7,266 nucleotides of DNA, taken from NCBI GenBank assembly GCA_945957225.1, contig CAMFKK010000117.1, positions 1 to 7,266 on the forward strand. The letters run 5' to 3'. Below, piece after piece: positions 1 through 6,679 of this stretch. Numbering within the stretch: the first letter of the stretch is position 1; every line of letters starts with the position of its first letter. A program made the translations under genes and the position numbers. The DNA comes from an uncultured Sphingobacteriia bacterium (GTDB taxonomy: Bacteria; Bacteroidota; Bacteroidia; Chitinophagales; Chitinophagaceae). The notes beneath the pieces are model-generated. The model saw nothing but the letters and a program-made list of their open reading frames with translations, was not told where the DNA came from and did no database searches.

Positions 1-46
1 AGATAGGCTCCGGTCTCGTGGGCTCGGAGATGTGTATAAGAGACAG
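1..46 (+). other. Untrimmed Illumina Nextera i7 adapter (artefact)
   Basis: This stretch is library adapter, not genome. Bases 28-46 are the 19-base Tn5 mosaic end (AGATGTGTATAAGAGACAG). Bases 13-27 are the Nextera read-2 segment GTCTCGTGGGCTCGG. Bases 5-12 (AGGCTCCG) occupy the 8-base i7 index slot, and from memory they match index N720 as written in the adapter. Bases 1-4 (AGAT) are the end of the P7 oligonucleotide. Genomic sequence starts at 47. The orientation (P7 side outward, insert inward) is what read-through of a short fragment would give. It cuts into the manA reading frame, so any start codon or protein sequence called from this part is spurious. Confidence 0.97.
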
Positions 47-1191
47 GGGGTGGTTTTCATTTTATTCCAGATTTGTTAGGGATTCCAAATCCTGATAATC
101 AACCATTTGCCGAATATTGGATGGGTGCACACCCATCAGCCTCTTCAAAATTGCAAGCACCTGAAGGGGAAATTTCCTTAAAAGACCTAATACAAAAAGA
201 TCCTGAAGCTGCTTTAACAAAAGAAGTCTATCAGAAATTTGGAGAACTGCCTTATTTATTAAAGGTCTTGGATGTTAAAGACATGTTGTCTATACAAGTA
301 CATCCAACAAAAGCGGAGGCTGAAAAAGGGTTTGACGCGGAAGAAGCTGCTGGAATACCTATTAATGCTCCTAATAGAAATTATAAAGACCGTAATCACA
401 AACCTGAAGTCATGGTTGCATTGAGTGATTTCTGGCTTTTGCATGGGTTTAAAGAAAAAACGCTTTTAGAGAAGACACTTGAAGAAGTACAAGAGTTTAA
501 TATTCTGCTGCCTTTATTTAGAAGAGAGGGCTATCTAGCATTATACCAGTTTGTGATGGAAATGAGCCAGGCAGAAGTCAATTCTTTTTTAATGCAGGTG
601 GTGAAAAGAGAAATTCGCAAAAAAATGGATGGTGAATTAACCAAGGCTGATCCAGGATGGTGGGTAGCCAAACTTTTTGAAAATGGACAGCCTATTGGCG
701 ATATTGACAAAGGTGTATTCTCCATCTATTTTTTCAATATTGTCAACGCCAAACCAGGTGAAGCTGTATTTCAGGGAGCAGGCTTGCCACATGCTTATTT
801 AGAAGGACAGAATATTGAATTAATGGCCAATAGCGACAATGTTTTAAGGGGAGGATTAACTCCCAAATACATTGATGTGCCAGAACTCATGAAACATACC
901 CTTTTTGAGGGAATTATTCCCAATGTGATGAAGGGGAATGAAATTAGAATTGGTGAAAAGAATTACCCTTGTCCAGTTCCAGACTTTGCAATTAGTAAAA
1001 TTAGCTTACATAGCAATAGTAGTTATTCCAATAGTACGGAGGCTTTGGAATTGTTTATTGTAACAGAAGGCGGGGCTGTTATTAATAACCACTTAGTTGT
1101 TAAGAAAGGGGAGGCGCTTTGTATGTTGCCAGGTGCAGCTTACCATATTCAAAGTTCTGGGGAATGTACTTTGTACAAGGCATTTGTATAG
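47..1191 (+). CDS. manA: Mannose-6-phosphate isomerase, class I (5'-truncated)
   Basis: Zinc-dependent cytosolic enzyme that interconverts mannose 6-phosphate and fructose 6-phosphate, linking mannose use and GDP-mannose synthesis to glycolysis. The frame is open from the adapter junction. Bases 49-72 encode GGFHFIPD, which continues into LLGIPNP and QPFAEYWMGAHP and aligns without gaps to the N-terminus of E. coli ManA (WGSKTALTELYGMENP). The TTG at 73 is therefore an internal Leu codon, and about 13 codons are missing. Numbering from codon 73 as residue 1, the expected zinc ligands are Gln75 and His77 (LSIQVHP), Glu112 (HKPE) and His240 (PHAYLEG). The NSDNVLRGGLTPKYID block (253-268) carries the catalytic-site Arg259. 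The C-terminal cupin-like domain is complete and ends in TAG. The estimated full length is about 393 aa, against 391 in E. coli. The gene is truncated by the contig end, not mutated. Confidence 0.95.
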
Positions 1192-1227
1192 CTTATACCC
1201 GCGTTCTTCACAAATTGCTAAAAAACC

Positions 1228-1257
1228 TTTTATCGAATCCATTTTCGCCTATTTTTG
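1228..1257 (+). promoter_or_regulatory. Candidate Bacteroidota-type promoter for the DUF6580 gene
   Basis: TATTTTTG at 1250-1257 is an exact match to the Bacteroidota -7 element TAnnTTTG. TTTT at 1228-1231, 18 bases upstream, is one base off the -33 TTTG. Transcription would start near 1264, leaving a leader of about 11 bases before the ATG at 1275. It lies in the 83-base gap after manA, where I see no terminator, so read-through from manA is also possible. The call rests on consensus matching only, and such short AT-rich motifs arise by chance. Confidence 0.4.
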
Positions 1258-1274
1258 CCCTGAAATTGACAATA

Positions 1275-1838
1275 ATGAAATTGAATAGAAACCTCTTAAT
1301 CTCTTTAATACTGTTAGTAGTAGTTGCAGCAGTTTATCGTATTATACCCAATAGACCATATGGGTTTGCACCACAAATTGCCATGGCTTTGTTTGGTGGA
1401 GCTTTTTTTGTAAAGAACAAACAATGGGCTTTTGCTTTACCAGTGCTTTCAATGTTTCTTTCAGATGTATTATATCAAGTCATTTATAGTCTAGGATATT
1501 CTGATATCCAAGGCTTCTATAGTGGCCAATGGATGAACTATTTGTTAATTGCTTCTTTAACTGTATTTGGTTTCATGATCAGTGAAATGAAAATTGGCAA
1601 AGTGGTTTTAGCTAGCCTTGGTGCTCCAACGGTTTATTTCTTTTTGTCAAATGGTATGGTCTGGATGGGAAATGGTGGTTATAATCATCCCAAAACTTTT
1701 AATGGTTTAATCCTCACTTTAACCGATGGTATTCCATTCTATCAGAATTCTCTAGCAGGTACCATAGTTTTTTCTGCTATCTTATTTGGTGGATATTATT
1801 TTCTTAGAAATGCTTATGGAAATAAGCAAAGAGCTTAA
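1275..1838 (+). CDS. DUF6580 family putative transport (membrane) protein
   Basis: A 187-aa integral membrane protein of the DUF6580 family, which databases label a putative transport protein. The substrate is unknown. Likely hydrophobic segments are at about residues 6-24, 31-46, 51-71, 87-103, 109-130 and 158-177. Family-typical stretches are visible: FAPQIAMALFGGAFF (31-45), LPVLSMFLSDVLY (55-67), and the C-terminal region SNGMVWMGNGGY, then PFYQNSLAGTIVFSAILFGG (154-173). I chose the ATG at 1275 because the protein then opens with a short basic segment (MKLNRN) followed by the first membrane helix. The frame is open further upstream to an ATG at 1119, but that would overlap manA by 73 bases and add residues unlike the family. 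There is no Shine-Dalgarno sequence, only an A/T-rich AATA before the ATG. The gene ends 22 bases before a strong terminator hairpin. The general arrangement recalls small membrane subunits of vitamin transporters, but that is only a resemblance. Confidence 0.8.
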   Translation: MKLNRNLLISLILLVVVAAVYRIIPNRPYGFAPQIAMALFGGAFFVKNKQWAFALPVLSMFLSDVLYQVIYSLGYSDIQGFYSGQWMNYLLIASLTVFGFMISEMKIGKVVLASLGAPTVYFFLSNGMVWMGNGGYNHPKTFNGLILTLTDGIPFYQNSLAGTIVFSAILFGGYYFLRNAYGNKQRA

Positions 1839-1860
1839 TTCTATGATGAATATATAAATG

Positions 1861-1888
1861 AAAAAGCCGCAGTAATGCGGCTTTTTTT
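1861..1888. terminator. Bidirectional intrinsic terminator between convergent genes
   Basis: A perfect hairpin with arms at 1861-1871 and 1876-1886 (core AGCCGCA/TGCGGCT) and a GTAA loop at 1872-1875. The + strand has seven T at 1882-1888 and the minus strand gets a T-run from the five A at 1861-1865, so it should stop transcripts from both sides. It lies 22 bases after the DUF6580 stop. On the other strand the T-tract overlaps the rnhA stop codon (1887-1889) by two bases, so the two convergent genes share one terminator. Confidence 0.88.
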
Positions 1889-2363
1889 ATGATTGATTTT
1901 CTAACTCATACCCTTCATCCGCCAATAGATTACCACCATCTGCAGCAGCTGTTGCAAGCTCATCACATCGGTTGTTTAGGGCATTATCAGCATGTCCTTT
2001 TACCCAAACAAATCTTAGCTGAAAATCTTTTCTCAGACGGTGAAATGCTAACCATAGGTCTTTGTTTTTTTTGCCACCCCTAAAATCTGTTTTGATCCAA
2101 TTGTCCAACCATTTTTTTTCAACAGTATTGACAACGTATTGACTATCGGTATAGATAGTTGCTGCAATATTTTTTTTGTTCAATGATTCAAGTGCCCTAA
2201 TTACAGCAAGTAATTCCATGCGATTATTGGTGGTTAACCGATACCCACATGAGAGTTCTTTTCTAGCCTGTCCCCAAATTAAAACTACACCATAGCCACC
2301 CCTTCCTGGGTTGCCCCTAGATGAACCATCTGTATAAATGCGCAAAGGATGTTTTTCTTCCAT
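1887..2363 (-). CDS. rnhA: Ribonuclease HI
   Basis: Metal-dependent endonuclease that cuts the RNA strand of RNA-DNA hybrids (R-loops, primer remnants) in the cytoplasm. It has 158 aa, close to the 155 of E. coli RNase HI. All four carboxylates of the active site are in place: Asp12 (IYTDGSSRGNPG), Glu50 (TTNNRMEL), Asp73 (IYTDSQYV) and Asp134 (NNRCDELA). The flexible-loop His124 sits in WVKGHADN. Residues 83-104, rich in Lys and Trp, match the basic protrusion that grips the hybrid. There is no N-terminal hybrid-binding domain. The start ATG (2361-2363) lies 8 bases after the stop of the PhzF-like gene on the same strand, so the two are probably co-transcribed. No Shine-Dalgarno sequence is seen. 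The stop codon runs directly into the shared terminator. Confidence 0.96.
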   Translation of the reverse strand: MEEKHPLRIYTDGSSRGNPGRGGYGVVLIWGQARKELSCGYRLTTNNRMELLAVIRALESLNKKNIAATIYTDSQYVVNTVEKKWLDNWIKTDFRGGKKNKDLWLAFHRLRKDFQLRFVWVKGHADNALNNRCDELATAAADGGNLLADEGYELENQS

Positions 2364-2371
2364 ATGATATG

Positions 2372-3166
2372 CTACTCATTAATAAGATAATGCCCCTTTA
2401 AATAGGTGATAGCTTTTCCTGTCATCGCTACGCGATTGCCTAATAAGGCTAATTGCAAATAGCCTTTTCTGGCAGATAATTGAATGGCAGTTAGACTTGT
2501 TTTCTGAAAATGCGCTGCCCAATAAGGTGTCATAATGGTATGGGCTGAACCCGTTACGGGGTCTTCATTGATGCCACTTTGTGGATAAAAACACCTTGAT
2601 ACAAAATCACTGTCAATTCCTTTGGCTGTAACTATAACTCCTCTTGCGGGTACTTTGGCTAATTTGCTAAAATTGGGACTCAAGTCTAGTAAGGCTTGTT
2701 GGTTTGGCAATACCACCATATAGTCAAAAGAAGTTTTATAAACTGGAGCCAATTCTATCCCCAATCCTTCAAATAAACCCTCTGGTACTTCATCTACTTC
2801 TTCAGGTGGGTTAGACGGAAAATTAAGGGTGATGGTTTGGTCTTCATTTCTAAAGACCTCTAAGGGACCACTTTTGGAATAAAAAACAATTTTATTGGAT
2901 GGATACTGAAGAAGGGTAAATAAAACATGCGCCGACGCTAGTGTTGCGTGACCACACAATTTCACTTCTGTTCCTGGGGTAAACCATCGAATCCTATAAC
3001 CATCGGCTTCAGGAACAAAAAATACGGTTTCGGAAAGATTATTTTCTACTGCCAATTGCTGCATGGTCTCATCTGGTAACCAAGTATCCAAGGGACAAAC
3101 CGCTGCCGGATTTCCTCCAAACAATTGATCAGCAAATGCATCAACCACATAAATAGGATATTCCAT
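2372..3166 (-). CDS. PhzF family isomerase/epimerase-like protein
   Basis: A 264-aa protein of the PhzF superfamily, which shares the two-domain fold of diaminopimelate epimerase. PhzF itself isomerises an intermediate of phenazine synthesis, but most bacterial members have no known substrate and no phenazine genes are present here. The family signatures are all visible: VDAFADQLFGGNPAAVC near the N-terminus (8-24), the catalytic-type Glu46 in NNLSETVFF, RWFTPGTEVKLCGHATLASAH (60-80), and EDPVTGSAHTIMTPYW (201-216) at the domain junction. It lacks the paired catalytic cysteines expected of a true diaminopimelate epimerase. Length and motifs suggest an intact enzyme. It lies just upstream of rnhA with an 8-base gap, but that pairing gives no obvious clue to its reaction. 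The start ATG (3164-3166) directly precedes the conserved YPIYVVDAF segment. Confidence 0.93.
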   Translation of the reverse strand: MEYPIYVVDAFADQLFGGNPAAVCPLDTWLPDETMQQLAVENNLSETVFFVPEADGYRIRWFTPGTEVKLCGHATLASAHVLFTLLQYPSNKIVFYSKSGPLEVFRNEDQTITLNFPSNPPEEVDEVPEGLFEGLGIELAPVYKTSFDYMVVLPNQQALLDLSPNFSKLAKVPARGVIVTAKGIDSDFVSRCFYPQSGINEDPVTGSAHTIMTPYWAAHFQKTSLTAIQLSARKGYLQLALLGNRVAMTGKAITYLKGHYLINE

Positions 3167-3230
3167 TAAATGCTATGTATTAATATTTCAACAAAGAAAC
3201 TTAAATAGCACAAGAATAGAACATTAGTGC

Positions 3231-3238
3231 CAAAAATA
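3231..3238 (-). promoter_or_regulatory. Weak candidate -7 element for phzF-rnhA
   Basis: Read on the minus strand this is TATTTTTG, an exact TAnnTTTG match, 64 bases upstream of the PhzF-like start and just past the stop of the carboxyltransferase gene. I cannot find a TTG or TTTG at the right distance upstream, so half of the promoter is missing. The 78-base gap (3167-3244) has no clear terminator for the upstream gene, so read-through is an alternative. Confidence 0.22.
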
Positions 3239-3244
3239 GCATGA

Positions 3245-4873
3245 TTAAACTTGAAAGACACCTGTTTTAAATGCTTCCATCTCTGGGTTATGATTGGCTG
3301 CGCCAATAGCTTCTGAGATCAAGGTTCTAGTATCTCTTGGTTCAATGATAGCATCTACCCAAAGTCTTGCAGCTGCATAAAAAGGAGAAGTTTGTTTTTC
3401 GTATTTATTTTTTATGCCGTCTAACAATTTTTTTTCTTCTTCTGGGCTAATCACTTGCCCTTTAGATTTTAAAGCACTTACCTGAATTTGTAGCAGTGTA
3501 TTAGCCGCTTGGTCTCCACCCATAACAGCAATTCTTGCAGATGGCCATGCATAAATAAACCTAGGATCATAAGCTTTTCCGCACATGGCATAATTGCCAG
3601 CTCCAAAACTATTGCCTATGATAATGGTGATTTTGGGTACTACGGAATTGGCCACGGCATTCACTAATTTTGCACCGTCTTTGATGATACCACTATGTTC
3701 ACTTCTACTACCCACCATAAAACCTGTTACGTCTTGCAAGAATACTAAGGGAATCTTTTTTTGATTACAATTCATAATAAATCGCGCAGCTTTATCGGCA
3801 CTATCATTATAAATCACGCCACCAATTTGCATCTCGCCTTTTTTGTTTTTGCTAACCAATCGTTGATTAGCCACAATGCCAACTGACCATCCATCAATTC
3901 TTGCGTAGCCGCATAAAATGGATTTGCCATAGTCTTGTTTAAACTGATCAAATTTGCTTTCATCCACCAATCTTTCTATGATTTCCAACATATCATAGGG
4001 TTTGGCATTGCCCACAGGCATTTGACCTAGTATCTCTTCGGTTGCTTTTTTGGGTAGGATAGGAGTTGATCTATTAAATCCTGCTTTGGGTTTGTCTCCT
4101 AAACTTCCCATTAATAATTTGATATGGTCTAAACAGGCTTCTTCAGTTGGGAATTTATAGTCTGCAATCCCACTAATTTCTGTATGTGTAATAGCTCCAC
4201 CAAGGGTTTCATTGTCAATATTTTCTCCAATAGCTGCTTTTACCAAATAGGATCCAGCTAAAAAGATACTTCCATTGCCTTCAACCATTAGCGTCTCATC
4301 ACTCATGATGGGTAAATAAGCGCCACCCGCAACACAGGCCCCCATAACTGCGGCAATTTGTGTAATACCCATGGCACTCATTCTGGCATTGTTTCTAAAG
4401 ACTCTCCCAAAATGTTCCTTGTCCGGAAAAATCTCATCCTGCATGGGCAAATAAACACCCGCGCTATCTACCAAGTAAATAATGGGTAGTCTATTTTCCA
4501 TGGCAATTTCTTGCATGCGTAAATTTTTCTTACCCGTTATAGGGAACCAGGCACCAGCTTTAACAGATTGGTCATTGGCCACAATTACCGCTTGTTGACC
4601 ATTGATATAGCCAATTCCTGCAACCGTGCCTCCAGCTGGACAACCACCCTCTGCTTCATACATTTCAAAGCCTGCAAATGCCCCAATTTCTACAAAGGGT
4701 TTTTCACTGTCACAGAGATAGGCAATTCTTTCCCTGGCATTGAGTTTATTGCGCTCCTTTTGTTTGGCCATGGATTTTGCCCCGCCACCCAAATGAATTT
4801 GCTGTAAATATTGGTTGGTTTTACTAATCAATAGTTTCATCCAATCTTCATTGCTATTATAAGTGGTATCCAT
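3245..4873 (-). CDS. Acyl-CoA carboxylase beta subunit (methylcrotonyl-CoA carboxylase carboxyltransferase type)
   Basis: Carboxyltransferase subunit of a biotin-dependent acyl-CoA carboxylase: it moves CO2 from carboxybiotin to the acyl-CoA. The 542 aa contain the usual two crotonase-like halves. The N-terminal half has FAGFEMYEAEGGCPAGG (66-82), an IANDQSVKAGAWFPIT-like stretch (97-113), YLVDSAGVYLP (133-143), DKEHFGRVF (151-159) and the oxyanion-hole loop GACVAGGAYLP (178-188). The C-terminal half has LQDVTGFMVG (379-388), the second oxyanion loop NSFGAGNYAMCG (421-432), WPSARIAVMGGDQAAN (443-458) and a closing SPFYAAARLWVDAIIEPRDT (496-515). These segments resemble methylcrotonyl-CoA carboxylase (leucine degradation) more than propionyl-CoA carboxylase or AccD, but geranyl-CoA or another substrate cannot be excluded. 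No biotin carboxylase or biotin carrier gene lies in the window, so the partner must be encoded elsewhere. The gene is transcribed away from the GMC gene. Confidence 0.92.
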   Translation of the reverse strand: MDTTYNSNEDWMKLLISKTNQYLQQIHLGGGAKSMAKQKERNKLNARERIAYLCDSEKPFVEIGAFAGFEMYEAEGGCPAGGTVAGIGYINGQQAVIVANDQSVKAGAWFPITGKKNLRMQEIAMENRLPIIYLVDSAGVYLPMQDEIFPDKEHFGRVFRNNARMSAMGITQIAAVMGACVAGGAYLPIMSDETLMVEGNGSIFLAGSYLVKAAIGENIDNETLGGAITHTEISGIADYKFPTEEACLDHIKLLMGSLGDKPKAGFNRSTPILPKKATEEILGQMPVGNAKPYDMLEIIERLVDESKFDQFKQDYGKSILCGYARIDGWSVGIVANQRLVSKNKKGEMQIGGVIYNDSADKAARFIMNCNQKKIPLVFLQDVTGFMVGSRSEHSGIIKDGAKLVNAVANSVVPKITIIIGNSFGAGNYAMCGKAYDPRFIYAWPSARIAVMGGDQAANTLLQIQVSALKSKGQVISPEEEKKLLDGIKNKYEKQTSPFYAAARLWVDAIIEPRDTRTLISEAIGAANHNPEMEAFKTGVFQV

Positions 4874-4895
4874 ATGCGAACATTTGTTAGTAAAG

Positions 4896-4929
4896 CAAAT
4901 ATAGGGGCAAGAACTGGCTTATGGGTCAA
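4896..4929 (-). promoter_or_regulatory. Candidate Bacteroidota-type promoter for the carboxyltransferase gene
   Basis: On the minus strand TATATTTG (4903 down to 4896) is an exact match to the -7 element TAnnTTTG. A TTTG (4930 down to 4927) lies 23 bases upstream of it, at the long end of the range accepted for this promoter class. Transcription would begin near 4890, leaving a leader of about 15 bases before the ATG at 4873. It sits in the divergent gap between two start codons, which fits. I see no comparably good promoter for the plus-strand GMC gene in the same gap. Confidence 0.45.
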
Positions 4930-4988
4930 AGCTCCCCTTGATTTTAACGCAACCTTAGTAGCTGCAATAATTGGGCTATATTTATACT

Positions 4989-6590
4989 ATGTCGTACGAT
5001 TATATTATAGTGGGGGCTGGATCAGCTGGTTCAGTATTAGCCAATAGATTAAGTGAAAACCGGGCCAACAAAGTATTACTACTTGAAGCAGGAAAACCGG
5101 ATAAAAAATTAGAAATTCAGATACCTGGTGCATATACCAAGCTAAACCATAGTGATGTGGATTGGGCTTTTTGGTCAGAACCCCAAGAACATGTTTTGGG
5201 TAGAAAAATCTTTATCCCAAGGGGCAAAACTTTAGGAGGCAGTAGTGCTACCAATGCAATGGCTTATGTTAGGGGTAACAAGGCTGATTTTAATGAGTGG
5301 GCTAGTTTGGGTAATCCTGGATGGGATTATGATTCAGTGCTACCATACTTTAAAAAATCAGAACGCAACGAACAATTAGGAGAGCCTTATCATGGTCAAG
5401 AGGGCTTGTTGAATGTGACATTCTCCAAACAGCCTTCTGATTTAGCAGCTGTTTTCATTGATGCCTGCAAAGAAAATGGGATACCTGAAAACCCAGATTA
5501 CAATGGAGAAGACCAAATTGGAGCAAGTCTGTTACAATTCACTATAAAAAATAACCAAAGACATAGTACCGCAAAAGCTTTTTTAAAACCAATCATGAAT
5601 AGACCCAATCTCTTGGTTAGAACGGGTGTATTGGTTAAAAGGGTTATCATAGAAGATGGGGCAGCGGTTGGTGTTGAAGTGCTAACCCATGATAGCAATT
5701 CAGAAAGAATCAATTGCAATAAAGAAGTGATACTTTGCGCGGGAGCTTTACAATCGCCCCAGCTTTTAATGCTTTCTGGCATTGGGGATCAGGCGGAATT
5801 GAGGATGCATGGTATTGATGTATTAAAGCATTTACCCGGGGTGGGAAAAAACCTCCAAGACCATGTTTGGTCAGGAGTAAGTGGCTTGTCCAATATACCC
5901 ACTGGGAATAGTTTGATCAAGCCTTGGAATATGTTCAAAGCTTTGGTACAACACCAATTGTTCAAAAAAGGCCCTTTGGGAAATAGCCCATTAGAAGCCA
6001 ATGCATTTATCAAATCTGATCCTTCTTTGGATAGGCCAGATATACAACTTCATTTTGCCCCAATTGGCATAGCAGATGATTATTCTACCGATATTTATCG
6101 CTTAGAAACCTTTGCAAAACAGGATGGCTTTGGTATTTTATCAATTCTTATCAGACCGGAAAGTAGGGGATATATTGCCTTAAATAGTGCCAATCCAAAG
6201 GAAGCTCCCCTTATTCAACCCAATTTACTGAGTAGTCCAAAAGACAAGGAAATCTTATTAAAAGCTTTAAAACAGTCCATTGCTATAGTCAATATGGAAA
6301 GTTTTAAAGCTATTTGCCCTGAAGGAGTTGCTTTTCCAGCATTACCTGCTAGCGATGAAGCATTGATGGAACATATGCTGAAAAGTTTGGAAACCTTATA
6401 CCATCCCGTGGGAACCTGTAAAATGGGAATGGATGCCATGTCCGTGGTTGATGCTAGCCTTCAAGTAATAGGGATTAGAAAATTACGGGTGGCCGATGCT
6501 TCCATAATGCCCACCATTGTATCGGGAAATACCAATGCGGCCGTAATCATGATTGGCGAAAAAGCTGCCGATATGGTTCTTCACCAATAA
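4989..6590 (+). CDS. GMC family FAD-dependent oxidoreductase (choline dehydrogenase-like)
   Basis: Flavoprotein alcohol dehydrogenase/oxidase of the glucose-methanol-choline family, 533 aa. The Rossmann motif GAGSAG (9-14) lies in YDYIIVGAGSAGSVLANRL, followed by LLLEAG (30-35), the residue pair that meets the FAD ribose. GMC signature 1 is PRGKTLGGSSATNAMAYVRG (77-96) and signature 2 is GALQSPQLLMLSGIG (252-266). The predicted catalytic pair is His472 (YHPVGTCKMG) and Asn515 (GNTNAAVIMIGEKAAD). The position that carries the FAD-linked His in choline oxidase (GGSSxxN) is Ala-Thr here, so FAD is probably not covalently bound. It resembles BetA along its length, but no betaine aldehyde dehydrogenase, BetI-type regulator or choline transporter is nearby, so the substrate is open. 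I start at the ATG of 4989 because it directly precedes the FAD-binding strand. An in-frame TTG at 4971 would add six unhelpful residues. No signal peptide is seen, so it is probably cytoplasmic. Confidence 0.93.
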   Translation: MSYDYIIVGAGSAGSVLANRLSENRANKVLLLEAGKPDKKLEIQIPGAYTKLNHSDVDWAFWSEPQEHVLGRKIFIPRGKTLGGSSATNAMAYVRGNKADFNEWASLGNPGWDYDSVLPYFKKSERNEQLGEPYHGQEGLLNVTFSKQPSDLAAVFIDACKENGIPENPDYNGEDQIGASLLQFTIKNNQRHSTAKAFLKPIMNRPNLLVRTGVLVKRVIIEDGAAVGVEVLTHDSNSERINCNKEVILCAGALQSPQLLMLSGIGDQAELRMHGIDVLKHLPGVGKNLQDHVWSGVSGLSNIPTGNSLIKPWNMFKALVQHQLFKKGPLGNSPLEANAFIKSDPSLDRPDIQLHFAPIGIADDYSTDIYRLETFAKQDGFGILSILIRPESRGYIALNSANPKEAPLIQPNLLSSPKDKEILLKALKQSIAIVNMESFKAICPEGVAFPALPASDEALMEHMLKSLETLYHPVGTCKMGMDAMSVVDASLQVIGIRKLRVADASIMPTIVSGNTNAAVIMIGEKAADMVLHQ

Positions 6591-6608
6591 AATTTGCCAT
6601 TTATTGTG

Positions 6609-6639
6609 TTTGAAATACACATTGTTTTGTTTAGCTTTA
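6609..6639 (+). promoter_or_regulatory. Candidate Bacteroidota-type promoter for malQ
   Basis: TTTG at 6609-6612 and TAGCTTTA at 6632-6639 are separated by exactly 19 bases, the typical spacing for the Bacteroidota primary sigma factor. The -7 element matches TAnnTTTG except for its last base. Transcription would start near 6645, giving a leader of about 35 bases before the ATG at 6680. It lies wholly in the 89-base gap after the GMC stop. A 5-bp inverted repeat (6605-6609 with 6617-6621) overlaps the -33 box. Confidence 0.5.
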
Positions 6640-6679
6640 CAATACAAAAACGAGGACCTTGGATACGGAAAAAAAGAGG

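Noticed and set aside
259..725. Minus-strand frames inside manA
   Set aside because: They lie opposite a well-supported conserved gene and show no domain or conserved pattern.
1119..1274. Longer version of the DUF6580 protein starting at an ATG inside manA
   Set aside because: It would add 52 residues unlike the family and overlap manA by 73 bases. The ATG at 1275 puts the first membrane helix where expected.
1097..1288. Small plus-strand reading frame of 63 codons across the manA end
   Set aside because: It overlaps manA and the DUF6580 start in another frame, with no recognisable motif or ribosome binding site.
3200..3245. Terminator for the carboxyltransferase gene
   Set aside because: Only a 4-bp GCAC/GTGC pairing with a long loop exists in the gap, with no T-tract after it.
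4971..4988. TTG start for the GMC oxidoreductase
   Set aside because: The ATG six codons later matches the family N-terminus (MSYDYIIVGAG) and ATG is preferred.
6605..6630. Possible terminator for the GMC gene
   Set aside because: The stem TGTGT/ACACA is only 5 bp with a 7-base loop and a broken T-tract, and it overlaps the better-supported malQ promoter.
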